NCBI GenBank assembly: GCA_022826755.1
Contig: JAJDUG010000041.1
Span: 1 to 64,000 of the forward strand
Direction: 5' to 3'
From: Acidobacteriota bacterium
GTDB taxonomy: Bacteria; Acidobacteriota; Terriglobia; Versatilivoradales; Versatilivoraceae
Length of the DNA stretch: 64,000 bases
In this document: positions 30,001-38,242 of the stretch, one piece after another
How positions within the stretch are numbered: the stretch's first letter is position 1
Layout: the number at the start of each line of letters is the position of its first letter
Made by a program: the position numbers and the translations under genes
Notes under the pieces: model-generated
The model's database searches: none
Seen by the model: only the letters and a program-made list of their open reading frames with translations
Told to the model about the DNA's origin: nothing

Positions 30001-30818
30001 CGGTCGGCCCAGTGGCCGGAATGCAATCCGGCGTCGACCTTTTTTGCCGAAGGGTGCCGGCCGGAACGACCGGCGCCGAGCTGAGACAGGTTTGCAATCG
30101 CACCGGGACTCAAGGCTTCCGAAAAAATTCGAAATTCGTCCACGTAGGCCCGCCTCTCGTTGCTCTCCCGGTAATAGGGGGTCAGCGCCTGGGTGTGTAT
30201 GCCGACCTGATCCAGCCACCTTCCAAAATGAAATCGTCCGAGGCGGTTTCCGACTTCCCGGCCGTCCATGTAAAAGCGGAGTCCGTCCAGCTCATGCCAG
30301 GCAAAGGCCAAGTGGAACCAGCGACCGGCAACAACGCCGGCGTCGGCTCCCGCATCCGCCTCCAGGACTCGAGAGTCGCGGTCGAAGAGCCTCAGTTTGA
30401 GCGTTTGACCTGTCCAGAAGAGGTGCGCGAAGAGGTGTTGGGGGGAATGAAGCTGCCGGGTACTGATACGAATGATGGAAAAGGGGGTCTTTCCGGGAGG
30501 TTCGTCCAATTGCCACCAGAAGGACAAGGTTCCCTGTTCGGCGTAGACGTTGCCGGCCGCGGCAAAGCTGAGCTGCGCTCCCCAGTCCAGAAACAGGGCT
30601 CTTCCCTGCCGGCCGCGACTGGCGATGCTCACCCCCTTGTTGCCCAAGGGAGCGGCGTCTCCCTCCGCCTGGTCGGCCAGAACCCTTTTTTCAAAAGAGG
30701 CGTAAAAGAGGGGCGAGGCGCTTCCCTCGGCCGGGGATTCCTGCGCAGAGGCTGCCGGCAGGATCGCGGGGAGCAGAAGGAGAAAGACGCAAGAGTGTCT
30801 TGTGATTTGCGTACTCAC
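27012..30818 (-). CDS. Giant secreted LamG / helical / CARDB-type multidomain protein
   Basis: The 1268-residue product starts at GTG and has a signal peptide (VFLLLLPAILPAASAQ). Visible regions in order: a LamG/concanavalin-like domain about 30-235 (GTLSFWWQLDEPPG, WFHLAFAWHELDGLRFYMDG, YVDEFRIFSEAL); beta-rich regions about 240-600; a mostly helical region about 640-1000 with WWIDHRQLQDGSFGGG, reminiscent of alpha/alpha-toroid enzymes such as glycan lyases; a beta region with LDLNDDGQVDLGLNRRV; and a C-terminal CARDB-like Ig domain (PDLALGPQDFRYEADGDRGE ... NNSLWVDL). I infer a cell-surface or exported protein that handles a polysaccharide, but no catalytic residues could be assigned. It follows tex by 29 bases. 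Confidence 0.85.
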   Translation of the reverse strand: MSTQITRHSCVFLLLLPAILPAASAQESPAEGSASPLFYASFEKRVLADQAEGDAAPLGNKGVSIASRGRQGRALFLDWGAQLSFAAAGNVYAEQGTLSFWWQLDEPPGKTPFSIIRISTRQLHSPQHLFAHLFWTGQTLKLRLFDRDSRVLEADAGADAGVVAGRWFHLAFAWHELDGLRFYMDGREVGNRLGRFHFGRWLDQVGIHTQALTPYYRESNERRAYVDEFRIFSEALSPGAIANLSQLGAGRSGRHPSAKKVDAGLHSGHWADRFGWKNPEAFLSLTAPISIRPLGIVSARDVKRASPAAVDGFSDSSWPPTTQGYPGEGRTLQLEVSREAFSHLSLRGDLKGKIYGYEGGQRRLLWDLSPERASETSKLLNGSLSMSRIEMERASGQVREFSLLSIRDAPVSGTASAGGGWLTFRLLPVELAADLPGQSARQVRSFFGRRTDLRSAYGPRDREAWMAVPEESHQEPSTPLEPSPTQGFRHIFLPPFLGHTAVKAIRIRLDGAGQGASLQSRVRWTVKDPILPQRDLISLDFLWSAENPADIELDLGDCFVPAGQPLWMTVASDRIDFPGQHLQSAEIRVRTATQWRLSGNQSEQPDLLSKRYLLIRQGLRKLTRRLDWMSMDFGSARRNFSSVDDTFRLVEGVLQSKPEDPQGLAFKGLLQPHSIPPEYREQSASPHEFPRWAVQQKRLVDHFRRIADWWIDHRQLQDGSFGGGLDGDTRLAAHWPGVALMEGPAPRLRESLASLLEARELDGTLEKGFNRQVQSVRQAYRAGLSLAPMLALMDYGNPRWIEMLMETSRHLNRLTAANPAGHRHFKSSRVSATASVQQGIYAREEVWSPLLWHSALTLADYNRNPILVDQLKEYAAARLEHWKKDRYPRLTLAIQFATDEALTRGLPGPPLLDLMWGVFRVTGDPEYLWTLSRLVKAGHSDTALTTSARWQPFLPEAGEAGPFLRLLPKLNLWNRHLHFTEAPLLSRQYAYEATGSKGYLLDYQAALLKHLEQNRTLYTEAEPSPGGVFIPHRATQRARLGGIAHADQQIYAGHSVSWENTRGQVAALVAQARPDVLEVTVFNLGETLNDVRMRVWKLENGTYEVTEGLDLNDDGQVDLGLNRRVLTLKRHSSIPLTLRGGKSTIIKARQKEAGTPVWQLPDLALGPQDFRYEADGDRGEVTLHNLGSAPSQPFRLQIRNARGNVIFEHRISSLPAPLDLRPKTAVVPVSGLRTAGSGARLHLQIVAGPGVEEITTRNNSLWVDLPAD

Positions 30819-30847
30819 CGGGAGAAATGGCGGCGCCGTTACCCAAG

Positions 30848-33802
30848 CTAGCGGATTCTGCCGAACTTTTCCTGGAGGAGCCGGATCTTCTCCGAGAAGG
30901 AAAGATTGGAAGTGTCCGGGAGAACTTCAGCCTCAGGAGTCTGGGGTCGGTTGCGCCGGACGGCCGCCGCCTTGACCGCGGTGGACTGGCGCTTCTTTCC
31001 CTGACGACCCTTGCGGCCAGCAGGTTTCCGTTCCGGCTTGCCCGAGCGGTGCTTTTCCTGATGGTTGCCCTTTCCGTCGGCTGATGCATGCCTGGGTTTG
31101 GGTTTGGACGGGCGCGAGTCTGTCTTGAGCGGCTTTTTCTTTTTGCGCTTTCTGGAGTCTTCCCTGATGCGCAGGGCCTTGATCGAAAGCGAAATCCTGT
31201 TGGCGGCGGTATCCACTCCGATGACCTTTACCTTGACCACCTGGCCGACGTGAACCGCCTGGTTTGCGTCCTGCACAAAACGACTGGAGAGTTCGGAAAT
31301 ATGCACCAACCCCTCCTGTTGCACTCCGATATCCACGAACGCCCCGAAGCTGGTCACGTTGCTTACCGTGCCCTCAACCAGCATCCCCTTTTGCAGATCC
31401 GACAGTTCCTTGACGTCCGTGCGCAACGAGGGTGGAACGAAGGCTTTCCGGCGGTCTCTGCCGCGGCGGCTCAGTTCCCGTCTTATGTCTTGCAGCGTCG
31501 GCAGTCCGAACCGATCATCGGACAATTTCTCCAGGTCCAATGCCTTGAGTTTCTCGGGATTTTCCATCAGTTCAGCCACGGTTGCCTGTACCGATCCGGC
31601 CATCTCCTCCACCAGGCCGTAACATTCGGGATGAATGGCCGTTCGGTCCAGGAGCTGTTCGCTCTCGGGAACCCGCAGGAATCCGGCGGCTTGCTCAAAG
31701 ATGGTGTCGGTAAGCCCTCGAACCTCCATCAGTTGAGAGCGTGAGGAGAAATGGCCGTGCTGCCGGCGATATTCGACGATGCTCTGGGCCAACGAAGTGT
31801 TCAACCCGGCGATGTGAGCCAGCAATTCCACCGGAGCCGTGTTCACATCCACCCCCACCTGGTTGATGCAGGACTCCACGGTTCCATTCAGTTTCCGCTT
31901 GAGCCGTTTCTGGTCGACCTCGCGCGGACCCGCCACGATGGCCTTGGGTTGAATCTTCGCCAACTCGGCCAACGGATCCTGCATGCGCCGGGCGATGGAA
32001 ACGGCTCCACGAACTCCGAGGTCCAGCTTGGGAAATTCCTTTCGCGCCGCCTCCGAGCTCGCATAGGCTGCCGTCCCGCCCTTGTGGACGATGGCGGAGA
32101 AGATGGGCTGTCGCTGGGACGGCTCCATCTCCCGGGAAGCCTGTTGAGCTTCGGTTTCAGTGGGTGCTGCTTCGGTCGGTAGTGGAGCGCCGTCGTCGGC
32201 CGGGCTTTCGGAAACCGTCTCGCCATTCCGGTGGCTGCTTTCGGCGGCAGCACCGGCCGCAACCTCGGCCGCCGCAGAGGCCGCCGGGGCGGAGTCCTCC
32301 TCGGGCGATGAGTCGGCCGGGACGCTTCCCGGGTCAATCTCCGCTTCGCTGTTCTGCAGGAGCGGGTCCGATACCGCCCCCGGATCCTTCCCGTCTGAGG
32401 CTGAAAGCGAATCTTCCCGGGGAGGAGTGGGCTTCTCCTCAACCTCGGTTGCCGGAGGTCGGCTTTCGGCTTCGGGGCCAGGAGGCTCACTTGCCGTCCG
32501 GCCGTCGACTTTCTCTTCCTTCTTGGGCGGAGACTCCGATCTGGCTGCCTTTCGACGGACCAGAGAGAGATCGAAGGAGTGCCCGGAATGATACCTGGTC
32601 AGGAAACTCTTGACGAAACGCTCGGTTTCCCGTGACCCGACTCCATTGCCGATGGCGATGGCATGGGTTCCGTGGCGTTGGATGAGCCGGTAGAGGATGG
32701 CCTCGGCTCGATCGCTGTTTTTCCGCGGCAAGCCGGGAGCGAAGGTTGCGTGCTCACGATAGTCCCCGTTTCCGTCGATGACCGCTATCCTGCAGGCCGG
32801 TCGGGCGCCGGGATCGATTCCGATGACCGGAACCGATCCAACCGGGGGTGCCAGCAGTAGATTGGCAAGACTGGCTTGAAGAAGTTTCAGTGCTTCGTTG
32901 TCGGATTTTTCCTTCAAACTGGATCGAACTTCGGCCTGGAGGAGAGGTTTCAAGGAGTGGAAGTAGGCATTCCGGATGGCTTTCTCCAGATGGGGAACGC
33001 AGGGGGAAGCGGTTTGGCGGATCGCCTTGTCCCTGATTAGCTGAAGCGCCTTTTGATCGTCCAATTCGATTTCAAGGGTCAGAATTCCTTCCTTGGCGCC
33101 GCGTCGCAGCACCGTCATGCGGTGAAAGGGGATTCGGGAAATTTCTTCGCGGAAGTCGTAGAAGCTCTCGTATTGGCTCTTTTCCCCCTCTCTTCCTTCA
33201 GCGACTCTTGAAACCAGCATTCCATCCGACGCCATCAATTTCCGGAGCGATCCTCGAATTGCGGCATCGTCGGCTACCCACCTGGCTACTATGGCCAGCG
33301 CGCCCTCGAGGGCCTCCTCTCTTGTGGCTACGGCTTTCTCCTCCGAGAGATACTCGTCGGCCACGGCGTCGACGGAGAAATCCCCCGTTTCCTGCTCCCA
33401 AAGCTTTTTGGCCAGGGGCTCCAGCCCCTTCTCTCTGCCCGCGGATGCGTCGTTGCTTTCCTTGAGCCTGAAAGGAGAGTAAAGATCCTCCAGCCCGCTC
33501 TTGTCGCAACAGGTCTGGATGCGGTCCTTCAATTCTTCGGTGAGCTTGCCCTGGTCTTCAATTCTGGCCAGGATCACCTGCCGTCGCTTCAGCAATCCCC
33601 GAAAGCGGCCGTGGCTTTCCGCAATGCGGCGAATCCTGGGCTCGTCCAGGTTCCCCGTGACTTCCTTGCGGTAGCGGGCGATGAAGGGGATGGCCAGCCG
33701 CTTTTCCAGCAAGCCCAGAGTGGAGGCAACCTGCTTGGGTGAGGCTCCGGCTTCTTTGGCAATCGTTTGGAGTAGGGTGGGGGCCAGATCCATGCGGTTC
33801 AT
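30848..33802 (-). CDS. tex: Tex-family RNA-binding protein with a large insert
   Basis: Tex proteins bind nucleic acid and affect transcription. The usual order is visible: Tex N-terminal helical domain (1-190, including KEVTGNLDEPRIRRIAE), YqgF-like RNase H fold from about 325 (VIGIDPGARPACRIAVID), helix-hairpin-helix region (INQVGVDVNTAPVELLAHIAG) and an S1 domain about 800-870 (VTSFGAFVDIGVQQEGLVHI). Two features are odd. About 150 residues (415-563), rich in Glu, Pro, Ala and Ser, interrupt the YqgF-like domain between SLVRRKA and IFSAIVHKGGTAAY. After S1 a ~110-residue Lys/Arg-rich tail is added. Normal Tex is about 720-790 residues; this is 984. An alternative ATG three codons in has a better-spaced AGGAA site. 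Confidence 0.92.
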   Translation of the reverse strand: MNRMDLAPTLLQTIAKEAGASPKQVASTLGLLEKRLAIPFIARYRKEVTGNLDEPRIRRIAESHGRFRGLLKRRQVILARIEDQGKLTEELKDRIQTCCDKSGLEDLYSPFRLKESNDASAGREKGLEPLAKKLWEQETGDFSVDAVADEYLSEEKAVATREEALEGALAIVARWVADDAAIRGSLRKLMASDGMLVSRVAEGREGEKSQYESFYDFREEISRIPFHRMTVLRRGAKEGILTLEIELDDQKALQLIRDKAIRQTASPCVPHLEKAIRNAYFHSLKPLLQAEVRSSLKEKSDNEALKLLQASLANLLLAPPVGSVPVIGIDPGARPACRIAVIDGNGDYREHATFAPGLPRKNSDRAEAILYRLIQRHGTHAIAIGNGVGSRETERFVKSFLTRYHSGHSFDLSLVRRKAARSESPPKKEEKVDGRTASEPPGPEAESRPPATEVEEKPTPPREDSLSASDGKDPGAVSDPLLQNSEAEIDPGSVPADSSPEEDSAPAASAAAEVAAGAAAESSHRNGETVSESPADDGAPLPTEAAPTETEAQQASREMEPSQRQPIFSAIVHKGGTAAYASSEAARKEFPKLDLGVRGAVSIARRMQDPLAELAKIQPKAIVAGPREVDQKRLKRKLNGTVESCINQVGVDVNTAPVELLAHIAGLNTSLAQSIVEYRRQHGHFSSRSQLMEVRGLTDTIFEQAAGFLRVPESEQLLDRTAIHPECYGLVEEMAGSVQATVAELMENPEKLKALDLEKLSDDRFGLPTLQDIRRELSRRGRDRRKAFVPPSLRTDVKELSDLQKGMLVEGTVSNVTSFGAFVDIGVQQEGLVHISELSSRFVQDANQAVHVGQVVKVKVIGVDTAANRISLSIKALRIREDSRKRKKKKPLKTDSRPSKPKPRHASADGKGNHQEKHRSGKPERKPAGRKGRQGKKRQSTAVKAAAVRRNRPQTPEAEVLPDTSNLSFSEKIRLLQEKFGRIR

Positions 33803-33881
33803 TTCCTGCCAGCGGGCGGATAATTATAGCAGAACAGGGTTCGGGGCGGTGCCGCAACCCCACCCTGACCTTGTGTGCGCT

Positions 33882-35123
33882 TCACCCGTTCGCCAGAGCC
33901 AGTACTCGCTGCTCCGCGCAATCCAGCGCGGTGCGGAGCCGGCTGGAATCGCTTCCACCCCCCTGAACCAGGGCAGGCGAGCCCCCGCCCCTTCCCGAAA
34001 TCATGAGGCTGCACTCTTTCATTACCGGGCGAAGATCGCCGCCAAGAGACTCACTGCGGGCCATCAGGAGCTGCGCCTGTTCCCCCCGGTTGCCGAGCAG
34101 CACCCAGCAAGGACCGAGGGCCAGCAGGCGGTGGGCCAGCAGGGTGAGGAATGATCTCTCTTCTCCATCCAATTGATGCTTCACAATTCGTGTTCCCTCC
34201 TTGGAGGGGGCTTGGTCGAAGAGCTGGTGCGCCAACAGCTCGGCAAGCCATTCGTCTTTGGTCTTCAAGCGTTTGCGAATGGTCCTTATTTCCTGAGACT
34301 GCTTTTCCACTCGGTCCGGAGCGTCCTGGGGCGCGACCGAGAGTCCTCTGGCGATGCGATCCAGGTCTCCCGAGCGGCGTCGATAGGAATCGAGCGAACG
34401 CTGCCCGCACACGAATTCCACACGTGTCCGGCGGTTGACCCGCTCAACCCGATTGATGAATATCCCACCAATTTCCCCTGTCCGGTCCACATGGGTGCCC
34501 CCACAGGCCGATAGGTCGAATTCCTCGATGGTGACGACTCTCAGGATTCCTTTCCGCTGACTTGGCTTGCGCAGGTTGAGGCTGACGGCCTCATCGGGCG
34601 CCACCAGTCGTGAAGTGACGCTTCGGTTCCGGAAGACGACGGCGTTGGCCAGATCCTCGGCCGCGCGGACAACCTGCATATCGACCTCGGCGGCGTCGAG
34701 ATCGATGGTGGAATACTCCGCGCTGAGGTGAAAGCCGACGGTGGCGAGTGAAGCGACCCGGATGAAGGCCTGCGAAAGGATGTGCTGGCCCGTGTGCTGC
34801 TGCATGTGGTCGAAACGTCGTGTCCACTGGACCTGGCAGTGGACACGGGTCACGGGAAGGTGGTGTTCCAGTCGATGGATGATGCTTCCACCAGGTCCAT
34901 CCACCACTTCAACTATCGGATGACCCTCGATGGTCCCCAGATCATGGGGCTGACCGCCGGAGGTCGGATAGAAGGCGGTGCGATCCAGGCTCACTTCAAA
35001 GAACTTTCCCACCTGTTCTCCCTGAACGACGCGGGCTTCGAACTCGGTCAGGTAGCTGTCCGGAAAGTAGAGTCTTTCGGTCACGGGAAGCCTTCCGGCT
35101 GAGATTTCGTCCGTCAACTGCAT
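33882..35123 (-). CDS. AlaX-type alanyl-tRNA editing protein with DHHA1 domain
   Basis: This free-standing editing protein should hydrolyse Ser- or Gly-charged tRNA-Ala. The 413-residue size fits the long AlaX class. The zinc-binding HxxxH lies in [13 protein letters not shown] (about 107-119), the second metal site in [14 protein letters not shown] (about 202-215), and the C-terminus is a DHHA1 domain ending in [16 protein letters not shown]. An earlier TTG start (35144) would overlap the threonine synthase stop as TTGA; I prefer the ATG but neither has a clear ribosome site. It is translationally close to threonine synthase and probably co-transcribed. Confidence 0.88.
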   Translation of the reverse strand: MQLTDEISAGRLPVTERLYFPDSYLTEFEARVVQGEQVGKFFEVSLDRTAFYPTSGGQPHDLGTIEGHPIVEVVDGPGGSIIHRLEHHLPVTRVHCQVQWTRRFDHMQQHTGQHILSQAFIRVASLATVGFHLSAEYSTIDLDAAEVDMQVVRAAEDLANAVVFRNRSVTSRLVAPDEAVSLNLRKPSQRKGILRVVTIEEFDLSACGGTHVDRTGEIGGIFINRVERVNRRTRVEFVCGQRSLDSYRRRSGDLDRIARGLSVAPQDAPDRVEKQSQEIRTIRKRLKTKDEWLAELLAHQLFDQAPSKEGTRIVKHQLDGEERSFLTLLAHRLLALGPCWVLLGNRGEQAQLLMARSESLGGDLRPVMKECSLMISGRGGGSPALVQGGGSDSSRLRTALDCAEQRVLALANG

Positions 35124-35140
35124 GGGTGCGGGCCGAAAAA

Positions 35141-36310
35141 TCAAGCCTCGAAAAGATGTAGATACTTCAACCCCGATCCGGTATTGAAGAGGACGACTTC
35201 GTCGGAAGGCCGTACAAATCCGGATCGGATCAGCTTTTTCAGAGCGGCCAGGGTGGCTCCGCCCTCGGGGCAGAGGAAAAGACCTTCCGATCGACCAGTT
35301 GCCATGACATCGGCCAGCATCTCTTCATCGGTCACCGCCACCGCTGTACCACCGCTCTGGCGCAGGATCTCCAGCATCAGGAAATCGCCGATGGCCCGGG
35401 GCACCCGTAATCCGGCCGCAAGTGTTGTCGCGGAGGACCAGGGCTCGCAACTGGGCTCGCCTTGTTGGAACGCCTTTACCACCGGAGCACAGCCGGCAGC
35501 CTGAACGCTTACCATCCTGGGTTTTTTGGAATCGATCCAGCCCAGTTGCCGCATTTCATCGAAGGCCTTCCACATTCCCACCAGCCCCGTGCCTCCTCCG
35601 GTCGGATAAATGATGACGTCGGGCAACCGCCATTGGAGCTGTTCGGCCAGTTCCAGGCCCAGCGTCTTTTTGCCTTCAATCCGGTAGGGCTCCTTCAGGG
35701 TGGCGACATCGAACCAGCCGTTGGCCTTGGCTTCCTGGGCCACCAGCCGGCCGCAATCGGTGATGAGGCCGTCCACCAGGTGGACCTGGGCTCCCAGGAC
35801 TTCGCACTCGATGCGGTTGGCGGGCGGGACGTCTCGAGGCATGAAAACATGGGCTTGCAGTCCGGCCCGGGCGGCATAGGCTGCCAGTGCTCCACCGGCG
35901 TTTCCGGCCGATGGAATTGCCAAACTCTCGGCGCCCAGGGCCTTGGCCATGGTTACCGCCGCCGACAATCCCCGGGCCTTGAAGGAGCCGGTGGGATTGG
36001 CGGACTCGTCCTTGATCCAAAGCCGGGACAAGCCAAGGCTGGAAGCCAGGCGACCGGCATCGACCAAGGGCGTGTCGCCCTCGCCCAGGCTGATCGGCGC
36101 CTGAGAATTTCCGGCAGGCAACAGCTCCCGGTACCTCCACATCGAATGAGGTCGATTCCCCTGGAACCCGTGGGGAAGGCTCGCTCGCACTGCCGAAAGA
36201 TCATAGCGGACCAACAGGGGCTTCCCGCAGGGACACAGGTTGATCAGTTGTCGCGGCGAATAGGTTTTGTCGCAGGCGCTGCATTCCAGATGGAGCACAA
36301 AGGGGTTCAC
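35141..36310 (-). CDS. thrC: Threonine synthase
   Basis: This PLP enzyme converts O-phosphohomoserine to threonine. The 389-residue product starts at a GTG with a GGGAG site upstream. It opens with a small Cys cluster (Cys10, Cys13, Cys26, Cys28: CSAC ... CPCG) typical of the long-known bacterial/plant-like class. The PLP lysine (about residue 111) is in [30 protein letters not shown] and [17 protein letters not shown] bind the cofactor phosphate. Related cysteate or diaminopropionate enzymes share this fold but the zinc-ribbon start favours ThrC. A TATACT box at 36362-36357 could be its -10. It diverges from the TPR-like gene. Confidence 0.9.
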   Translation of the reverse strand: MNPFVLHLECSACDKTYSPRQLINLCPCGKPLLVRYDLSAVRASLPHGFQGNRPHSMWRYRELLPAGNSQAPISLGEGDTPLVDAGRLASSLGLSRLWIKDESANPTGSFKARGLSAAVTMAKALGAESLAIPSAGNAGGALAAYAARAGLQAHVFMPRDVPPANRIECEVLGAQVHLVDGLITDCGRLVAQEAKANGWFDVATLKEPYRIEGKKTLGLELAEQLQWRLPDVIIYPTGGGTGLVGMWKAFDEMRQLGWIDSKKPRMVSVQAAGCAPVVKAFQQGEPSCEPWSSATTLAAGLRVPRAIGDFLMLEILRQSGGTAVAVTDEEMLADVMATGRSEGLFLCPEGGATLAALKKLIRSGFVRPSDEVVLFNTGSGLKYLHLFEA

Positions 36311-36550
36311 CGGAAACAACTCCCGAGAGGAGGATGGCGCGGACGGACAATTGGTCAGTATACCCCATGTCCCGGAGGGAGATGCGACCCGCATCCCACC
36401 CTTGCAAAGGTGCGGAAATTGGGTTAAAACCTTCCCAAAGCTTGTTGCCGTCGACCCGAGCCCTCAACGGCCGTTATGGCAGTTCCCATCGACAACGCCC
36501 TGGCGCAGAACCTTACGGACTGAGCGCGGTCGTCCCAAAGGAGGGAAAAC

Positions 36551-37633
36551 GTGGCAAAGCTCTCAAGCAGGATCGGTCGCCTGAAGGTTCTTGCCCGACC
36601 GGTACCGATTGTGTTGCTAGGGGTCTGGGTTGCCTCTGCTCCCACCCTCGCCCAGCAGAAGCAGGATGCTCCTCGGCCCAAGACCCGGGCGGAATTCGAC
36701 GCCTATACCCAACTGTACAACGAGAAGGATATGCGCCGAAAGGCGATGCTGGCCGGAAAGTTCATCGGCGACTTTCCCGAGTCCGACTACCTTCTCGGCG
36801 CCTATCAACTGGAGATTCAGGCCAATGACGCGCTGGGCAACCATGAGAAGGTGGTTTCAGCGGGAGAGAAGGCGTTGCAAGAGTTTCCCGAGGCCGGCAA
36901 GGCGCCCAAGATTTTCATTCTTCAGCGGATGATCCGCGGCTACCAGCAGCTCAACAATCCTCCCAAGACCATAGAGACAGGCGAGAGGCTGCTGGCGGTG
37001 GAGCCCAGCCATTTGCCGACCCTGCTCACGCTCTCGATGGTGCTTCCCAGGTTCCTGCCCGAGGATGAGACGGGCCGCGCGCGGCAATTGGGCAGGGCTC
37101 TCGCTATCGCCCAACGGGCTCAACGTCGGGTTGACGCCATTGTCAGCGGACCTAAACCGTCAACGATGACGGCGGCTCAATGGGTCCGGCAAAAGACGCA
37201 CCTGCCGGCCCGGGTTCATGCCGCCCTGGGCTTGATCTACTTCAACAGCAAGGACTATCCGAGCTCCATCCAGGAATACGAGAAATCGACCTCCCTGGCC
37301 AGGGGCGAGAGTGTCGACTTCTACCGTTTAGGGATCGCCTACTACTACCAGGCGCTGGCTATCAGCCAGGAGCTGGCTGAATGGGACGCGAAAGAAGACT
37401 CGGATACCGTTGCCAAAGAGGAAAAAGAGGCTCAGTTCGCTTCCTGGAGAGACAAGGCCATCACTGCCCTGGCCAAGGTCATCGTGTTGACGGACGAAGC
37501 TCCGGCTCAGGTGGTCGAGTCAGCCAGGGCTCAGTTGGAAAGTCTCTACAAGAGCAGGAACAACGACTCGCTGGATGGACTCGAAGGGGTGATTGCCGAG
37601 GCTGCCACCGAGTTGGGGCGTGGGCCCCGGTGA
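36551..37633 (+). CDS. Secreted TPR-like repeat protein (paralogue of the gene at 62869)
   Basis: The 360-residue product (GTG start with a GGAGG site) has a signal sequence (VPIVLLGVWVASAPTLAQ) and helical repeats that look like tetratricopeptides, for example ALGNHEKVVSAGEKALQEFP and HAALGLIYFNSKDYPSSIQEYEKS. It probably acts as a periplasmic scaffold. Its C-terminus ARAQLESLYKSRNNDSLDGLEGVI is clearly related to RRNLESLYRVTHQNSLDGLQDLL in the TPR-like protein at 62869-63912, so the two are paralogues. The partner is unknown. It stands alone between thrC (divergent) and the reductase partner gene (convergent). Confidence 0.85.
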   Translation: MAKLSSRIGRLKVLARPVPIVLLGVWVASAPTLAQQKQDAPRPKTRAEFDAYTQLYNEKDMRRKAMLAGKFIGDFPESDYLLGAYQLEIQANDALGNHEKVVSAGEKALQEFPEAGKAPKIFILQRMIRGYQQLNNPPKTIETGERLLAVEPSHLPTLLTLSMVLPRFLPEDETGRARQLGRALAIAQRAQRRVDAIVSGPKPSTMTAAQWVRQKTHLPARVHAALGLIYFNSKDYPSSIQEYEKSTSLARGESVDFYRLGIAYYYQALAISQELAEWDAKEDSDTVAKEEKEAQFASWRDKAITALAKVIVLTDEAPAQVVESARAQLESLYKSRNNDSLDGLEGVIAEAATELGRGPR

Positions 37634-37653
37634 CTTCCCGTCCCGGGAGGGCG

Positions 37654-38232
37654 CTAGGGCGACAGTGCTTCCAGCAGGTCGGAGCGGTCCATCGGTTGAG
37701 GCGTTTGCACCAGCACCGAGAAACGCCGGCGCGGGTCGGCCTGGTGGGTCACCGAATAGTTGTTCCGTCCGAACAATCCACCGCAAAAAAAGTCGATTTC
37801 GGGGCTCAGAGAAGCGTAGGTCTCCTGGTTGTTGGGAGCCAGCAGCCGATCGTTGACGCCAAGCTCGAATTGTCGGCTCTCGAAGCCGAGCTTCCCTTCC
37901 AGGCGTCCGTCCTCCTCCAATCTCCTGCAGGTCGTCAGCACTGACCGCAAGGCCTGGCGAAAGCGGTCATGGTTCCGGCCTCCCAGCCTTGCCTTGCGAT
38001 TGTAGCGAACGCCAAGACGGTCGTCGCTCCAGTCGAGGCTGAAATCGGCTTCGTGGCCAATCAGCAGAATGCCGGGCCCGGCGGGCACGTGACGGTAGTC
38101 GGCCACATCCACCAGGGTTTCCTCGCAACTCTGCTCCCTCACCCAGTCGTGAAAGATCGGGATCAAGGGCTCCAGGTCAACCACGCCCGAATGCTCGAGG
38201 TGCAGCTTCAGGTTGACGTGTTGGATTTCCAT
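37654..38232 (-). CDS. Conserved hypothetical protein paired with the sulfite/nitrite reductase
   Basis: The 192-residue product starts MEIQHVNLKLHLEHSG and contains VDVADYRHVPAGPGILLIGHEADFSLD and NDRLLAPNNQETYASL. There are no membrane segments and no cofactor motifs. It begins 10 bases after the reductase stop on the same strand, so the two are certainly co-transcribed; a role linked to that enzyme is an inference from position. The chosen ATG removes a 25-codon extension that would read through the end of the reductase gene. Confidence 0.8.
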   Translation of the reverse strand: MEIQHVNLKLHLEHSGVVDLEPLIPIFHDWVREQSCEETLVDVADYRHVPAGPGILLIGHEADFSLDWSDDRLGVRYNRKARLGGRNHDRFRQALRSVLTTCRRLEEDGRLEGKLGFESRQFELGVNDRLLAPNNQETYASLSPEIDFFCGGLFGRNNYSVTHQADPRRRFSVLVQTPQPMDRSDLLEALSP

Positions 38233-38242
38233 TCCGGAATGG

